From an uncultured Caldisericota bacterium (GTDB taxonomy: Bacteria > Caldisericota > Caldisericia > Caldisericales > Caldisericaceae): a DNA stretch of 35,031 bases. Positions 26,557 to 35,031 of the stretch are shown one piece after another; the stretch's first letter is position 1, and each line of letters opens with the position of its first letter. The stretch covers positions 1 to 35,031 of the forward strand of contig CAJXKN010000005.1 of assembly GCA_913055585.1 (NCBI GenBank), read 5' to 3'. The notes under the pieces are model-generated. The model searched no databases, had not been told where the DNA came from, and saw only the letters and a program-made list of their open reading frames with translations. The translations under genes were made by a program, and so were the position numbers.

Positions 26557-27951
26557 TTATCTGTGTAGTTTGATATCCCACCAGGGTGTTTCAGAAATCC
26601 TGATTTCGTTTTGCTCTATTTGAATAGCAGAGAAAAAAGAAGTGCTATTTAACAAATACTTATTATTTACTTCTATATCTAATGTGAGCTCTTTAGATTT
26701 GCCTCTCAAATTATCAGATGAAGTGAAGATTCTTTTTCCGTTGTTAGTAAGTTGCACAGAGAGTTTTTTAGTAATATTTCTTGTAATTGCAATTTTGTAC
26801 TTCGGAGCATTTGAAAAAGTCATATCAGTACGTTCTGGATACAAAAATATGTAGAGCTTGCTAAACCAAGGGATTCCTCTGTAAAGCCTTATATAGAAGT
26901 CTGTGTATTTCTCTCCTTTACTAATTTTTGCTGACTCTATAAAAGGTGTGATATGAAACTTTTCCATTTCTTCTCTTGTCCACAACGGCAAAGGAGAATC
27001 AGTTTTTTCTTCATTAAATTTAAGAAAAATTTCATTCTTTCGTACAAATGAATACATAAAATCAGGATTTGTTTCTACTTGGCTTTTATGATTTTTAATT
27101 GCTTTTTCTTTTTTTAATTCTTCTCTTTTATTCAAACTAACGATATACCAATTTTTATTAATGTTTCTTACATACGTCGGTGGAGTAAGATACAGATTAT
27201 AATGAAGCCCCTTTGGTACTGGCCAGCTCTCTGAATGCACAAAGTATGTATATTCTTCCGGATGAATAGCATTTCTTAAATTAAACAGTGCTGCTTCAGT
27301 AAATAATCCTGTAGCTCTGTGGTCTGAATTTAAGTCAGAAGTTGGAGGGAAGAATATTTTTGTTGGCTTAAAAGAGGAAATAATATTTTCAAGCAAAGCC
27401 AACTCATTTGTTGCTGTAAAAGGAATACCTGTTTCGTATGCAGTCTTGTAAAATGTATCGCTATGCATTGTAATACCTGAAAAATACGGACGGTTATTGA
27501 AATGATCCGTCCAGATTTTCAATGTGCCAAAGTCTGGAAATCCCAAAAAGATTAAGTCGTTTCTCTTTAATCCTAAAGATTCCATTGCATTAACCGCTTC
27601 ATAGTATCTTGTCTTCCCTAATGCTATTGCTCCGGCAGGAGTAGGTGCGTGAATGAGCTGTTTTTTGATCATAGTACTTGTATTGTGTGAGCCGTACGTG
27701 GCGTAAATAATTTTTACTTTTGCTCCTTTTTCTATACATTTTTCTATCACGCCGCTTGCAGCAAGTGCTGCATCATCTGGATGTGGGGAGATAATAAGTA
27801 CTCTATCATTTTTGCTAAACTGTATTTCTGGAAAACTTGAAACATTTTTGTACAAGGGTGCAAGTGTCTTGGATGGAAAGGAAAATAGAGAAAAGGCTTC
27901 TGCTGCGTAGAATATAATGATATATATAATAATTTTTTTTAGTTTTTTCAT
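26557..27951 (-). CDS. Exported PIG-L/LmbE-family deacetylase
   Basis: The 464-residue protein has an N-terminal hydrophobic segment (residues 5-24), so it is anchored in or beyond the membrane. The zinc-binding start of the LmbE/PIG-L fold is ISPHPDDAALAASG (54-67, with H57, D59, D60). The later ligand histidine is in SDLNSDHRATG (H211). The enzyme domain ends near 290. The C-terminal 170 residues are beta-rich with no recognised domain. PIG-L enzymes deacetylate N-acetylglucosaminyl compounds; the real substrate here is unknown, possibly an envelope sugar. The ATG has no clear ribosome-binding signal. It is 16 bases after the DUF1614 gene. Confidence 0.85.
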   Translation of the reverse strand: MKKLKKIIIYIIIFYAAEAFSLFSFPSKTLAPLYKNVSSFPEIQFSKNDRVLIISPHPDDAALAASGVIEKCIEKGAKVKIIYATYGSHNTSTMIKKQLIHAPTPAGAIALGKTRYYEAVNAMESLGLKRNDLIFLGFPDFGTLKIWTDHFNNRPYFSGITMHSDTFYKTAYETGIPFTATNELALLENIISSFKPTKIFFPPTSDLNSDHRATGLFTEAALFNLRNAIHPEEYTYFVHSESWPVPKGLHYNLYLTPPTYVRNINKNWYIVSLNKREELKKEKAIKNHKSQVETNPDFMYSFVRKNEIFLKFNEEKTDSPLPLWTREEMEKFHITPFIESAKISKGEKYTDFYIRLYRGIPWFSKLYIFLYPERTDMTFSNAPKYKIAITRNITKKLSVQLTNNGKRIFTSSDNLRGKSKELTLDIEVNNKYLLNSTSFFSAIQIEQNEIRISETPWWDIKLHR

Positions 27952-27967
27952 TTATATTGATGGAAAA

Positions 27968-28675
27968 TTATACAAGAAGAACTGCTAAAATCCCTGTAAG
28001 AAAGATTCCATCAAATGTACCAGCACCCCCAATACTTGCGATAGGAGCACCAAGATCATTTATTCTACTGATATTCATAAGGTCAGCACCAATTAATGTA
28101 CCCATTGTGCCGCCAATGTAAGCTACTATTGAAGGGTTATGCCAGGCAAGTATCAATGCGGTGAGTGCCGCAATGATAGGAGGAATGAAGGTAGGAATTG
28201 CAATGCCCAGTCCTTTTACGGGCCGTGCGAAGCGATAGCAAACTGCTGCTACAATGGTAACAGCAATAAGGGAAGCAAAAAATAACCAGATTCTACCCAT
28301 AGCAAGTAAACGGATAAGTTCATAGAGAGAAACAGAAGCTGGAACAAGTGCACCTCCAACGTTCATTGCAACAACCGTTTCCTTTTTATCAATAATAGGA
28401 ATTCTGTATCTAATACCATAAAAAGAGACTTCTTTTTCACTGACGAATTCGTTACTTGAGCCGATCTTTTTCACGGGAATATTTATCATACTTCCGATAA
28501 GCGCAAGGAATAAAAGTGAGTATCCAGCAAAAGGAGAAAGTCCAAGTTTTGCAAATGCCCCTACTATACCTCCTACGTATAAAAAGGAAAGGACTGGCAA
28601 AAGCAATATAACCAATAGAAAAAGAACTAAGTAAAAAGGTAAGTCTATCGGTAAGAAATTATAATTTCTATTCAT
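27968..28675 (-). CDS. DUF1614 membrane protein
   Basis: The 235-residue protein has about six or seven transmembrane helices. Family features are LALIGSMINIPVKKI, the MNVGGALVPASVSLYEL segment, IPTFIPPIIAALTALILA, TMGTLIGADLMNI, and the glycine-rich C-terminal ASIGGAGTFDGIFLTGILAV. This is DUF1614, whose function is unknown. ATAGGAGTG precedes the ATG. It lies 88 bases after the dtxR gene, with a possible TATAAT (28705-28700, minus) but no good -35. The PIG-L gene follows. Confidence 0.85.
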   Translation of the reverse strand: MNRNYNFLPIDLPFYLVLFLLVILLLPVLSFLYVGGIVGAFAKLGLSPFAGYSLLFLALIGSMINIPVKKIGSSNEFVSEKEVSFYGIRYRIPIIDKKETVVAMNVGGALVPASVSLYELIRLLAMGRIWLFFASLIAVTIVAAVCYRFARPVKGLGIAIPTFIPPIIAALTALILAWHNPSIVAYIGGTMGTLIGADLMNISRINDLGAPIASIGGAGTFDGIFLTGILAVLLV

Positions 28676-28763
28676 ATATTCACTCCTATTTTTTTAAATA
28701 TTATAAAACAAAAATAAAATTTTAAAAGTTACCTGTTGTAGAATGATAAAATAGTTCCTAAAT

Positions 28764-29156
28764 TTAACGAATGCGCTCTGTGTTATTTTGGAAACTCTTC
28801 ATAAATTTTTTGAGTTTATCTTTTGTTTCATCCGAGATACAATGCTCTACAAGGCAAGCTTCTCTAAAGGCCTTGTCCTGTGGTACTTTAAGTATATCTT
28901 TCAAAAATTTAAACAAAATTTGATGTTTCTCCCAGGTATTTTTTCCTACGTACTCTCCTTTTTTTGTAAGTATAACGTCTTCGTAAGGAGTATGTACTGC
29001 ATATTCATCTTTTACTAATCTATTTATAGCTTCTGTTACAGATGGTAGTTTTACAGATAAGAACTTCGCAATGTCTTTTATACGTACAGGCTTATTTTTC
29101 AGGGAAAGTACGTATATTGCTTCAAGATAGTCTTCAATACTTTTTGTTGTTTTCAT
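28764..29156 (-). CDS. DtxR/MntR-family metal-dependent repressor
   Basis: The 130-residue repressor has an N-terminal winged helix (SIEDYLEAIYVL, then IKDIAKFLSVKLPSVTEAIN as the DNA-reading helix) and a dimerisation/metal domain, with no C-terminal SH3-like domain, as in MntR. Aligning by eye, the primary site carries D9 and E12 (MntR-like), H78, and C101, E104 and H105 in EACLVEHCISDE (DtxR-like). Such a mix is unusual. It is the last gene of feoA-feoB-dtxR and its start overlaps the feoB stop by four bases (ATGA), so an iron-sensing role and autoregulation through the operon operator are likely. Confidence 0.88.
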   Translation of the reverse strand: MKTTKSIEDYLEAIYVLSLKNKPVRIKDIAKFLSVKLPSVTEAINRLVKDEYAVHTPYEDVILTKKGEYVGKNTWEKHQILFKFLKDILKVPQDKAFREACLVEHCISDETKDKLKKFMKSFQNNTERIR

Positions 29157-31087
29157 CTCATAAACAATTTTAAAATTTGGTTTAAAATACCGCCTAACGC
29201 AATTGCCCCTAAAAATTCACCAATTGTCACGTATGTTGCTCTTTTCCATCCAAATTCTCTTTTTAGTGCAGCAATCGTTGCAACGCAAGGAATGTAAATC
29301 ATCGTAACAAAACCAAAAACAAATATCTCTCTCGGTGTAAGTACTGCAGCAAAATTTGTTGTATGGTACAGTGTGGCAAGCATAACGAGAGTAAGCTCTT
29401 TCCTTAAAATACCGAACAGAAATGTAATTCCAGCCAGCGGAGGTAATCCCAGCCAATCCGTCATAAGTGGCTTTAGGAAATTTGCAACAGGAGTAACCCA
29501 ATGCAGTTCAGAAAATACTTCCATTATTACATTTGCTACTATAATGATAGGAAATGCAATATACACAAAATCTTTTAACCTTATCCATGTTTGCTTTAAA
29601 ATGATTTTTGTTACGGGCTTTCTATATGGTGGCATCTCCATAATAAGTCCTGAAGGGGTACCCTTAATATATCTATTCAGTATCCTTCCTACGATATATA
29701 TCAATATAAAATCCAATGCATATATAATGATTGCATAGATAGGTCCTAAAAATGCAGCAACAAGCCCCAATATGATAACTGTTCTTGCAGAACAAGGAAC
29801 GAGCGTTGCTAAGATCGCCGCAAGGAATCTATCTCTATCTCTTTCCATAATACGTGTACCAAGTACGGCAGGTACATTACATCCAAAACCCTCTATAAGT
29901 GGCATAAATGCTTTACCGTGTAATCCTAATTTGTGCATTACATTATCTGTGAGAAATGCAATACGTGCTAAATAACCACTATCTTCCAAAAGTGCAAGAA
30001 TCAAGTAGAAAGGTGCAATGTATGGCAGCACAATACCTATGCCTGCAATGATTCCTTCCATAATGCCGTTCCAGAGAATTTTATTTGTGGTTAAAGAAAA
30101 TGGTAGTTGCATAAAAGTAGGTTTAAATGACTCAAACCAATTGGTCAGAAGGTCTGAGAAGTAACTTCCAAACTTAAAAACACCATAAAAAGTAAGTAGT
30201 AATAGCCCTATAAGCAATATGTAGCCTGTTACTTTGTTCAATGCAATTTTGTCTATGTTATCTCTAATGTTTAGCCGTGCCTTTCCTTTCTTTTCTATTA
30301 CACTTTCAGCAATACGTGATGCTACTGCATACCGCTCAGAGATAATAATTGTTTCAGGTGTTTCTCCATGAATATTCTTAAGCTCTTTTTTGAATTTCTC
30401 TGCAAGTGTAATGATGTTATCGTCTTTTACTTCTTTCTTGATGAGAGAGTCATTTTCAAGAAGTTTTATTGCGACAAAACGTGCAGGATAAGTAGTGTGA
30501 ATTTTTTTGTTTATCTCCTGGGCAAGGGCTTCGATACGCACTTCTACTTCTTTTCCATAAGGAATCGGTTTTGTCTTTTTTACTCCTTTTTCAAGCATTT
30601 CCTTTGATTGTTCAAATAACTCTCTTAATCCTTTGTTTCTTACCGCAATAGTGGGAATTACTGGTACGCCAAGGAGCCTTGAAAGCTTTTCGAAATCAAT
30701 ACTTAATCCTTTGCTTTCTAATATGTCATACTGATTTAGGGCAATAATTAAAGGTGATTCTAACTCAATGAGTTGCAACGTGAAGAAAAGATTTCTCTCA
30801 AGGTTTGATGCGTCCACTACGTTTATTACCAGATCCGGCTTTTCTTTTGCTATAAATTCTCTGGAAACAATTTCCTCTTCCGAATACGTAGAGAGTGAAT
30901 ATATGCCTGGTAAATCTACTACGCGTATTTTTATTCCTTCCTGTTCAATGAACCCCTCTGCTTTTTCTACCGTTTTGCCAGGCCAGTTTCCTATAATCTG
31001 GTTTCCACCTGTAAGCTGATTGAATATGACACTTTTCCCTACGTTTGCATTACCTGCCAGGGCAACGGTATAGGTACGTTTCTTCAC
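29153..31087 (-). CDS. feoB: Ferrous iron transporter FeoB
   Basis: FeoB imports Fe(II) across the inner membrane. The 644 residues have the N-terminal G domain with P-loop GNANVGKS (12-19), [17 protein letters not shown] and NQYD. A helical linker reaches about residue 270. The membrane part holds two Gate regions, including [20 protein letters not shown] and [16 protein letters not shown] (the PCSAR cysteine) and the matching later [18 protein letters not shown]. The start is GTG at 31087, and the codon overlaps the feoA stop (GTGA). The dtxR-type gene follows with a four-base overlap. Confidence 0.95.
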   Translation of the reverse strand: MKKRTYTVALAGNANVGKSVIFNQLTGGNQIIGNWPGKTVEKAEGFIEQEGIKIRVVDLPGIYSLSTYSEEEIVSREFIAKEKPDLVINVVDASNLERNLFFTLQLIELESPLIIALNQYDILESKGLSIDFEKLSRLLGVPVIPTIAVRNKGLRELFEQSKEMLEKGVKKTKPIPYGKEVEVRIEALAQEINKKIHTTYPARFVAIKLLENDSLIKKEVKDDNIITLAEKFKKELKNIHGETPETIIISERYAVASRIAESVIEKKGKARLNIRDNIDKIALNKVTGYILLIGLLLLTFYGVFKFGSYFSDLLTNWFESFKPTFMQLPFSLTTNKILWNGIMEGIIAGIGIVLPYIAPFYLILALLEDSGYLARIAFLTDNVMHKLGLHGKAFMPLIEGFGCNVPAVLGTRIMERDRDRFLAAILATLVPCSARTVIILGLVAAFLGPIYAIIIYALDFILIYIVGRILNRYIKGTPSGLIMEMPPYRKPVTKIILKQTWIRLKDFVYIAFPIIIVANVIMEVFSELHWVTPVANFLKPLMTDWLGLPPLAGITFLFGILRKELTLVMLATLYHTTNFAAVLTPREIFVFGFVTMIYIPCVATIAALKREFGWKRATYVTIGEFLGAIALGGILNQILKLFMR

Positions 31088-31359
31088 AGCTTCTCCACAT
31101 ATATTCTTGATGCAATACTTCTTCCGATTGCAAGGTGTGTACCCATAACAGATACTTCCACGGGGCCTACGGGCGTATTTCTTATTACTTCTATTGTACT
31201 GCCCGGTATGATGCCCATTTCTTGCAACCTTCTTGCAAATGCCTGCCCCATTCCTCTACCAAATCTTGCTCCGAAGCCTCCTCCACGTCCCAGAGCAAAG
31301 CTAATTACTTTAGCTTTTGTTCCTTCCCTCAATTGTATAAGAGTAACTACTTTTCGCAT
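31084..31359 (-). CDS. feoA: FeoA-type SH3-like protein with a Gly/Arg-rich insert
   Basis: The 91-residue protein is the small SH3-like partner of FeoB. It has LIQLREGTKAKVISF, then RRLQEMGIIPGSTIEVI and PVGPVEVSVMGTHLAIGRSIA. Between the first strand and RRLQEMG, where FeoA usually has a few residues, a glycine/arginine-rich insert GRGGGFGARFGRGMGQAFA is found. It is longer than the usual 75 residues. The frame allows ATG at 31365, but GGAG abuts it; the ATG at 31359 with a six-base gap is preferred. It is the first gene of feoA-feoB-dtxR. Confidence 0.9.
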   Translation of the reverse strand: MRKVVTLIQLREGTKAKVISFALGRGGGFGARFGRGMGQAFARRLQEMGIIPGSTIEVIRNTPVGPVEVSVMGTHLAIGRSIASRIYVEKL

Positions 31360-31381
31360 ATTCATCTCCTATTATCCTATA

Positions 31382-31400
31382 TTAGGTTTGCCTAACTTTA
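31382..31400 (-). promoter_or_regulatory. DtxR/IdeR-type operator of the feo operon
   Basis: TTAGGTTTGCCTAACTTTA matches the known DtxR/IdeR box TTAGGTTAGCCTAACCTAA at 16 of 19 positions. It covers the predicted transcription start, so binding should block initiation. Confidence 0.75.
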
Positions 31401-31405
31401 GAGAT

Positions 31406-31433
31406 ATTGTAATACTTTTTATTAAATTGTCAA
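31406..31433 (-). promoter_or_regulatory. Promoter of feoA-feoB-dtxR
   Basis: On the minus strand TTGACA (31433-31428) is followed after 16 bases by TACAAT (31411-31406). The predicted start near 31399 lies inside the DtxR box. Confidence 0.78.
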
Positions 31434-31453
31434 CAGCACCAAATATTCTTGTT

Positions 31454-31516
31454 ATCTATGGAGCAAATCATCATATTAAAGAATCCTTTAAAAAATCTGT
31501 TTTTTATTCCATAGAT
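31454..31516. repeat. Nine-base inverted repeat in the feo upstream gap
   Basis: ATCTATGGA at 31454-31462 and TCCATAGAT at 31508-31516 are exact inverse copies separated by 45 bases. No T-tract follows. It could be a factor site or a long-range hairpin; no gene is seen in the interval. Confidence 0.45.
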
Positions 31517-31548
31517 GTTTTTACAGTAATGCTTTGAGATACCTTAAT

Positions 31549-31851
31549 TCAATTTATATCTCCGCCCGAAAGCACGGCAAGGAACCATATCATAATAAAT
31601 GAAAACCGTGCAAAATTGGAATAAGGTACAAACAGCCATATGATGAAAAATATATAAGCAATTGTGGTTAACGTAATGTGCAATACAGGTACTCTATGAG
31701 TTTCTGAAAATCGCATCCACCCTGTGAAAAGTGGTAGCCAGTCAAAAAAAGCTGCAATAAGGCCGTATAGAGGTTTGTTTAGAATAGTAGCGGGAAGAAA
31801 AATGAGCCCTGCAATAGCAACGCATATTAAAGTAAGTTTCTTTTTATCCAT
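31549..31851 (-). CDS. Small integral membrane protein, unknown family
   Basis: The 100-residue protein has three predicted transmembrane helices: LTLICVAIAGLIFLPATIL (about 6-24), HITLTTIAYIFFIIWLFV (about 58-75) and FSFIMIWFLAVLSGG (about 83-97). A re-entrant or weak helix lies at PLYGLIAAFFDWLPLF. I do not recognise the family. AGGAGATAG precedes the ATG, and a TTGACA/TAAAGT promoter lies just upstream, so it is expressed. It is divergent from ileS and has no visible terminator. Confidence 0.65.
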   Translation of the reverse strand: MDKKKLTLICVAIAGLIFLPATILNKPLYGLIAAFFDWLPLFTGWMRFSETHRVPVLHITLTTIAYIFFIIWLFVPYSNFARFSFIMIWFLAVLSGGDIN

Positions 31852-31872
31852 TCCTATCTCCTTTTTTAATCT

Positions 31873-31900
31873 ACTTTACTAAATTTTTCTTGTTTGTCAA
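31873..31900 (-). promoter_or_regulatory. Promoter of the 100-aa membrane protein gene
   Basis: On the minus strand TTGACA (31900-31895) is followed after 16 bases by TAAAGT (31878-31873). Confidence 0.65.
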
Positions 31901-31938
31901 TATCTACCTGAAACCAAAAAAAGTAATTGATGAAATTC

Positions 31939-31966
31939 TTGACTCTATGCTATAACTTCTTATACT
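31939..31966 (+). promoter_or_regulatory. Promoter of ileS
   Basis: TTGACT at 31939-31944, 16-base spacer, TATACT at 31961-31966. The leader of about 24 bases holds only the GAAAGGAGAA ribosome-binding site, so no T-box fits. Confidence 0.72.
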
Positions 31967-31996
31967 TGTTTGTAATGTGTGAAAGGAGAATGTTCT

Positions 31997-34900
31997 ATGT
32001 TTAAAAAAATTGCTAAGGTAACAGAAATACCTGAAGAAGAGGAAAAAATTATAGAATTCTGGAAGGCAAATAAGATTTTTGAAAAGAGCCTTGAAATAAG
32101 AAAAGGTAATAAAAGGTTCGTTTTCTATGAAGGGCCACCTACAGCTAACGGGAAACCCGGAGTACATCACGGCCTATCCAGAATATACAAAGATACTGTA
32201 TTGAGATATAAATCCCTCCAAGGTTTCTATGTGCCAAGGAGAGGTGGTTGGGATACACAGGGTTTACCTGTGGAGATTGAAATAGAAAAGAAACTTGGCA
32301 TTCATACAAAAAGGGAAATTGAATCATATGGCGTAGAAAAATTCAATAAACTCTGCAAAGAAAGTGTAATGCAGTATAAAGAAGATTGGGAAAATATAAC
32401 GGATAGAATCGGTTTCTGGCTGGATATGAAAAACGCATACATTACATATAAAAATGAATACATTGAGTCTGTTTGGTGGATTCTCAAGCAGATTTTTGAT
32501 AAAGGATTGCTCTATGAAGGGCACAAGGTTGTACCGTACTGTCCAAGGTGTGGAACAACACTTTCTTCGCATGAGGTAGCGCTCGGTTATAGAAAAGTAA
32601 AGGATCCTTCTGTTTTTGTACGGTTTAAGGTACAAGACAAGAGCTTTCCGAACACTGCTCTACTTGTATGGACAACAACGCCGTGGACGCTTCCATCAAA
32701 CCTTGCTACTGCAATAAACCCTGCTTTTACATATGTACTTGTGGATTATAAAGGAGAAAAACTCATTCTTGCAGAAAACAGACTGAAAGCAGTATTAAAA
32801 GAAGATTATAAAATATTAAAAAGATTTAATGCAAATGAATTAGAAGGGTTAAAATATGATCCTCCATATCACGATGCGGAGCTTACTGAAGAAGAAAAGG
32901 ATAGAGCCTTTAAAGTTGTGTTAGCAGATTTTGTAACAGCAGAAGATGGCACAGGCATTGTTCACATAGCACCGGCATTTGGCGAAGATGACCTTGAAGT
33001 AGGGAAGAAATATAACTTGCCTTTTGTGCAATTGGTGGACCTTGAAGGAAAGCCTACAAAAGGCAAATGGAAAGGTATGTTTTTCAAGAAGGCGGATCCT
33101 CTTATCATTGAAGATCTTAAGGAAAGAGGTTTACTTTTTAAAAAGGAAAGGTATGAGCATGATTATCCGTTCTGCTGGCGGTGTGGGACACCACTTTTGT
33201 ACTATGCTAAAAAATCATGGTTCATTAATATAAGTAAAGTAAGAGATCAGCTCATTAAAAATAACGAAACAATAAATTGGTTTCCAAAGCACATAAAATA
33301 CGGTAGGTTTGGTAACTGGCTTGAAAATATAAAGGATTGGGCTCTATCAAGAGAGAGATACTGGGGTACACCATTAAACATATGGGTTTGCGATAAATGT
33401 GGACATAAAGAAGCAATAGGTAGTATTAAAGAATTGAGGGAAAAAGCAATTGAAGATGTACCGGAGAATATTGAATTGCACAAGCCTTATGTAGATAACA
33501 TTCATATTCGCTGCCCAAAATGTGGTGGCGTAATGCATAGAGTGCCGGAAGTTATTGATGTATGGTTTGACTCGGGTTCAATGCCTTATGCACAGTGGCA
33601 TTATCCATTTGAGCATAAGAAAGAATTTGAGGAAAACTTTCCTGCAGATTTTATTACGGAAGCAATTGATCAAACAAGAGGATGGTTTTATTCACTGCTT
33701 GCAATTTCCACTTTAATAAAGAACGTTTCTCCTTATAAGAATGTAATGTGCCTGGAGCTCATATTGGACGAAAAAGGGCAGAAGATGAGTAAAAGTAAGG
33801 GTAACGTTATTGATCCATGGACAATTTTAAATAAACAAGGCGCAGATGCGTTCAGATGGGCAATATACACGGCATCGCCGCCATGGACTCCGAGGCGATT
33901 TGGGCCGAACGTGGTGGACGAAGCTTTGAAAAATTTTATCATTCCTTTAAGAAATGTGTACTCATTCTTCTCGCTTTATGCAAATATAGATCATTTCAAT
34001 CCCAATAAAACTCAATACATTCCTGTTGAAAAGAGAAATATTTTAGATAAATGGATCATTGCAGAACTTGAAAGACTCAACAAAGAGATTGTAGAAAAAA
34101 TGGAAGTATTTGAAATTACGTATTTAACGAGGAAAATTCAGTCGTTTGTTGATGAGTTATCCAACTGGTACGTAAGACGCTCAAGGAGAAGGTTCTGGAA
34201 AAGCGAGAATGATTCGGATAAACTTGCTGCGTATTTTACTCTGTATGAAGTACTTAAGAAGCTCTCACTACTTCTTGCTCCATTTACTCCATTTCTCTCA
34301 GAAACTTTGTACGGGGCTCTTGTAAAGGGTATTGCATATGATACAAAGGAGAGCGTCCATTTAGAAAATTATCCCATTCCGAATGAAGGTCTTGTAGATG
34401 AGAAGCTCATTAATGATATGGAACTTCTTATAGATATTACATCATTGGGGCATGCTGCGAGAAAGAAATCCAAGATACGTGTAAGGCAACCCTTATCCAG
34501 GATTATAGTGTTTGCAAAAAATGATGAAGAAAGAATGCTCTTAAAGGATAATAGCGTAATAAAGGAAGAACTAAACATTAAAAATGTAGAGGTAACTCAA
34601 GATATCTCTAAATACTGTACTATAAATCTCAAGCCAAATCTTCCCGTGCTTGGGAAAAAATATGGCAAGAAACTTATAGAGATATCAAAGCAGTTGAATA
34701 ACCCGGAGAAAGGAATAGAATTTGCAAGAGAAGGAAAAGTAACTATTAATCTGGATGGTAAAAACGTCGAGCTTACAGGTAATGAAATAATACCTGATGT
34801 GGAAGGTAAAGGAGATTATGTTGCAGTATTAAATAAAGGGTACTTTGTATTCCTTGATACTACTATCTCTGAAGGTCTTCGAAGGGAAGGTATTGCAAGG

Positions 34901-35031
34901 GAAATCGTCCATACAATACAGAGAATGAGAAAGGAAGCTGAATTTAATATATCTGATAGAATTAATCTTTCAATAGAGCCTAAAGATGATGCAGTTAGGG
35001 AATTTATTGATTATATAAAAAATGAAACACT
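31997..35031 (+). CDS. ileS: Isoleucyl-tRNA synthetase, type 2 (partial, 3' end outside)
   Basis: The enzyme charges tRNA-Ile. About 1011 codons are present and the frame is open at the right edge. The HIGH motif is HHGL at 57-60 in GPPTANGKPGVHHGLSR, the form typical of type 2 (archaeal/eukaryotic-like) IleRS. The CP1 editing domain has TTPWTLPSN (near 226), and KMSKS is at 596-600. Zinc-type cysteine pairs are CPRCG, CWRCG, CDKCG and CPKCG. The anticodon-binding part has WYVRRSRRRFW, and a long C-terminal region with GLRREGIAREIVHTIQRMRK (DUF5915-like) follows. Type 2 IleRS is characteristically insensitive to mupirocin. GAAAGGAGAA precedes the ATG. Confidence 0.97.
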   Translation, partial: MFKKIAKVTEIPEEEEKIIEFWKANKIFEKSLEIRKGNKRFVFYEGPPTANGKPGVHHGLSRIYKDTVLRYKSLQGFYVPRRGGWDTQGLPVEIEIEKKLGIHTKREIESYGVEKFNKLCKESVMQYKEDWENITDRIGFWLDMKNAYITYKNEYIESVWWILKQIFDKGLLYEGHKVVPYCPRCGTTLSSHEVALGYRKVKDPSVFVRFKVQDKSFPNTALLVWTTTPWTLPSNLATAINPAFTYVLVDYKGEKLILAENRLKAVLKEDYKILKRFNANELEGLKYDPPYHDAELTEEEKDRAFKVVLADFVTAEDGTGIVHIAPAFGEDDLEVGKKYNLPFVQLVDLEGKPTKGKWKGMFFKKADPLIIEDLKERGLLFKKERYEHDYPFCWRCGTPLLYYAKKSWFINISKVRDQLIKNNETINWFPKHIKYGRFGNWLENIKDWALSRERYWGTPLNIWVCDKCGHKEAIGSIKELREKAIEDVPENIELHKPYVDNIHIRCPKCGGVMHRVPEVIDVWFDSGSMPYAQWHYPFEHKKEFEENFPADFITEAIDQTRGWFYSLLAISTLIKNVSPYKNVMCLELILDEKGQKMSKSKGNVIDPWTILNKQGADAFRWAIYTASPPWTPRRFGPNVVDEALKNFIIPLRNVYSFFSLYANIDHFNPNKTQYIPVEKRNILDKWIIAELERLNKEIVEKMEVFEITYLTRKIQSFVDELSNWYVRRSRRRFWKSENDSDKLAAYFTLYEVLKKLSLLLAPFTPFLSETLYGALVKGIAYDTKESVHLENYPIPNEGLVDEKLINDMELLIDITSLGHAARKKSKIRVRQPLSRIIVFAKNDEERMLLKDNSVIKEELNIKNVEVTQDISKYCTINLKPNLPVLGKKYGKKLIEISKQLNNPEKGIEFAREGKVTINLDGKNVELTGNEIIPDVEGKGDYVAVLNKGYFVFLDTTISEGLRREGIAREIVHTIQRMRKEAEFNISDRINLSIEPKDDAVREFIDYIKNET

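Noticed and set aside
31867-31996. Possible T-box leader upstream of ileS
   Set aside because: The promoter at 31939-31966 leaves only about 24 bases before the start codon, and no T-box sequence or terminator hairpin is present.
1-35031. CRISPR array, insertion sequence, prophage or rRNA/tRNA cluster
   Set aside because: I saw no regular spaced repeats, transposase, integrase or tRNA-like genes other than the tmRNA; gene order looks like ordinary chromosome.

Overview
The window looks like an AT-rich chromosome segment from an anaerobic, probably thermophilic bacterium. Bacterial marks are HU, tmRNA, RecG, RsmD, FeoAB and sigma70-type TTGACA/TATAAT promoters with GGAGG ribosome-binding sites. 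The mix of an archaeal/eukaryotic-type (type 2) isoleucyl-tRNA synthetase, ATP-dependent PEP carboxykinase, a long RecG, a free-standing archaeal-type ThrRS editing domain and many amino-acid and protein catabolism genes fits lineages such as Caldisericota, Thermotogota or Dictyoglomota. I cannot name the species. No CRISPR array, insertion sequence or prophage is visible, and no gene-free stretch exceeds 300 bases.

Layout. 1-2740: the end of an unknown gene, HU with its own promoter and terminator, a decayed GH15 glucoamylase tail, a stand-alone ThrRS editing-domain protein, a 50-residue membrane peptide and an EamA transporter. 2528-6861 (minus): operon deoB-recG-rsmD-DUF2905. 7090-8215 (plus): an OsmC protein and a DUF2344 protein behind a near-consensus promoter. 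8349-11269: a class III aminotransferase and a fold-type-II PLP enzyme of unknown substrate, closed by a strong terminator. 11340-16037: a phospholipase-D-like protein and a three-subunit molybdenum hydroxylase. 16067-23838 (minus): a secreted subtilase carrying a dockerin, a secreted NHL-repeat protein carrying a cohesin-like domain, then pckA.

23907-26150: a HAD phosphatase and a P-II-like protein face a divergent PlsY-like protein and a CTP-dependent lipid-kinase-like protein. The last two lie directly behind the tmRNA gene (26164-26514, minus). 26557-28675 (minus): an exported PIG-L deacetylase and a DUF1614 membrane protein. 28764-31359 (minus): feoA-feoB-dtxR, with a good DtxR box over the transcription start. 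31549-31851 is a small membrane protein, and a type 2 ileS runs off the right edge.

The genes suggest a peptide- and amino-acid-using lifestyle: an exported protease possibly docked to an exported scaffold, PLP enzymes, a molybdenum hydroxylase and PEPCK, with iron uptake under a repressor of the same operon. The most unusual items are the putative cohesin/dockerin pair, the orphan ThrRS editing domain lacking expected catalytic residues, the hybrid metal site in the DtxR protein with its matching operator, and the lipid-gene pair tied to tmRNA.
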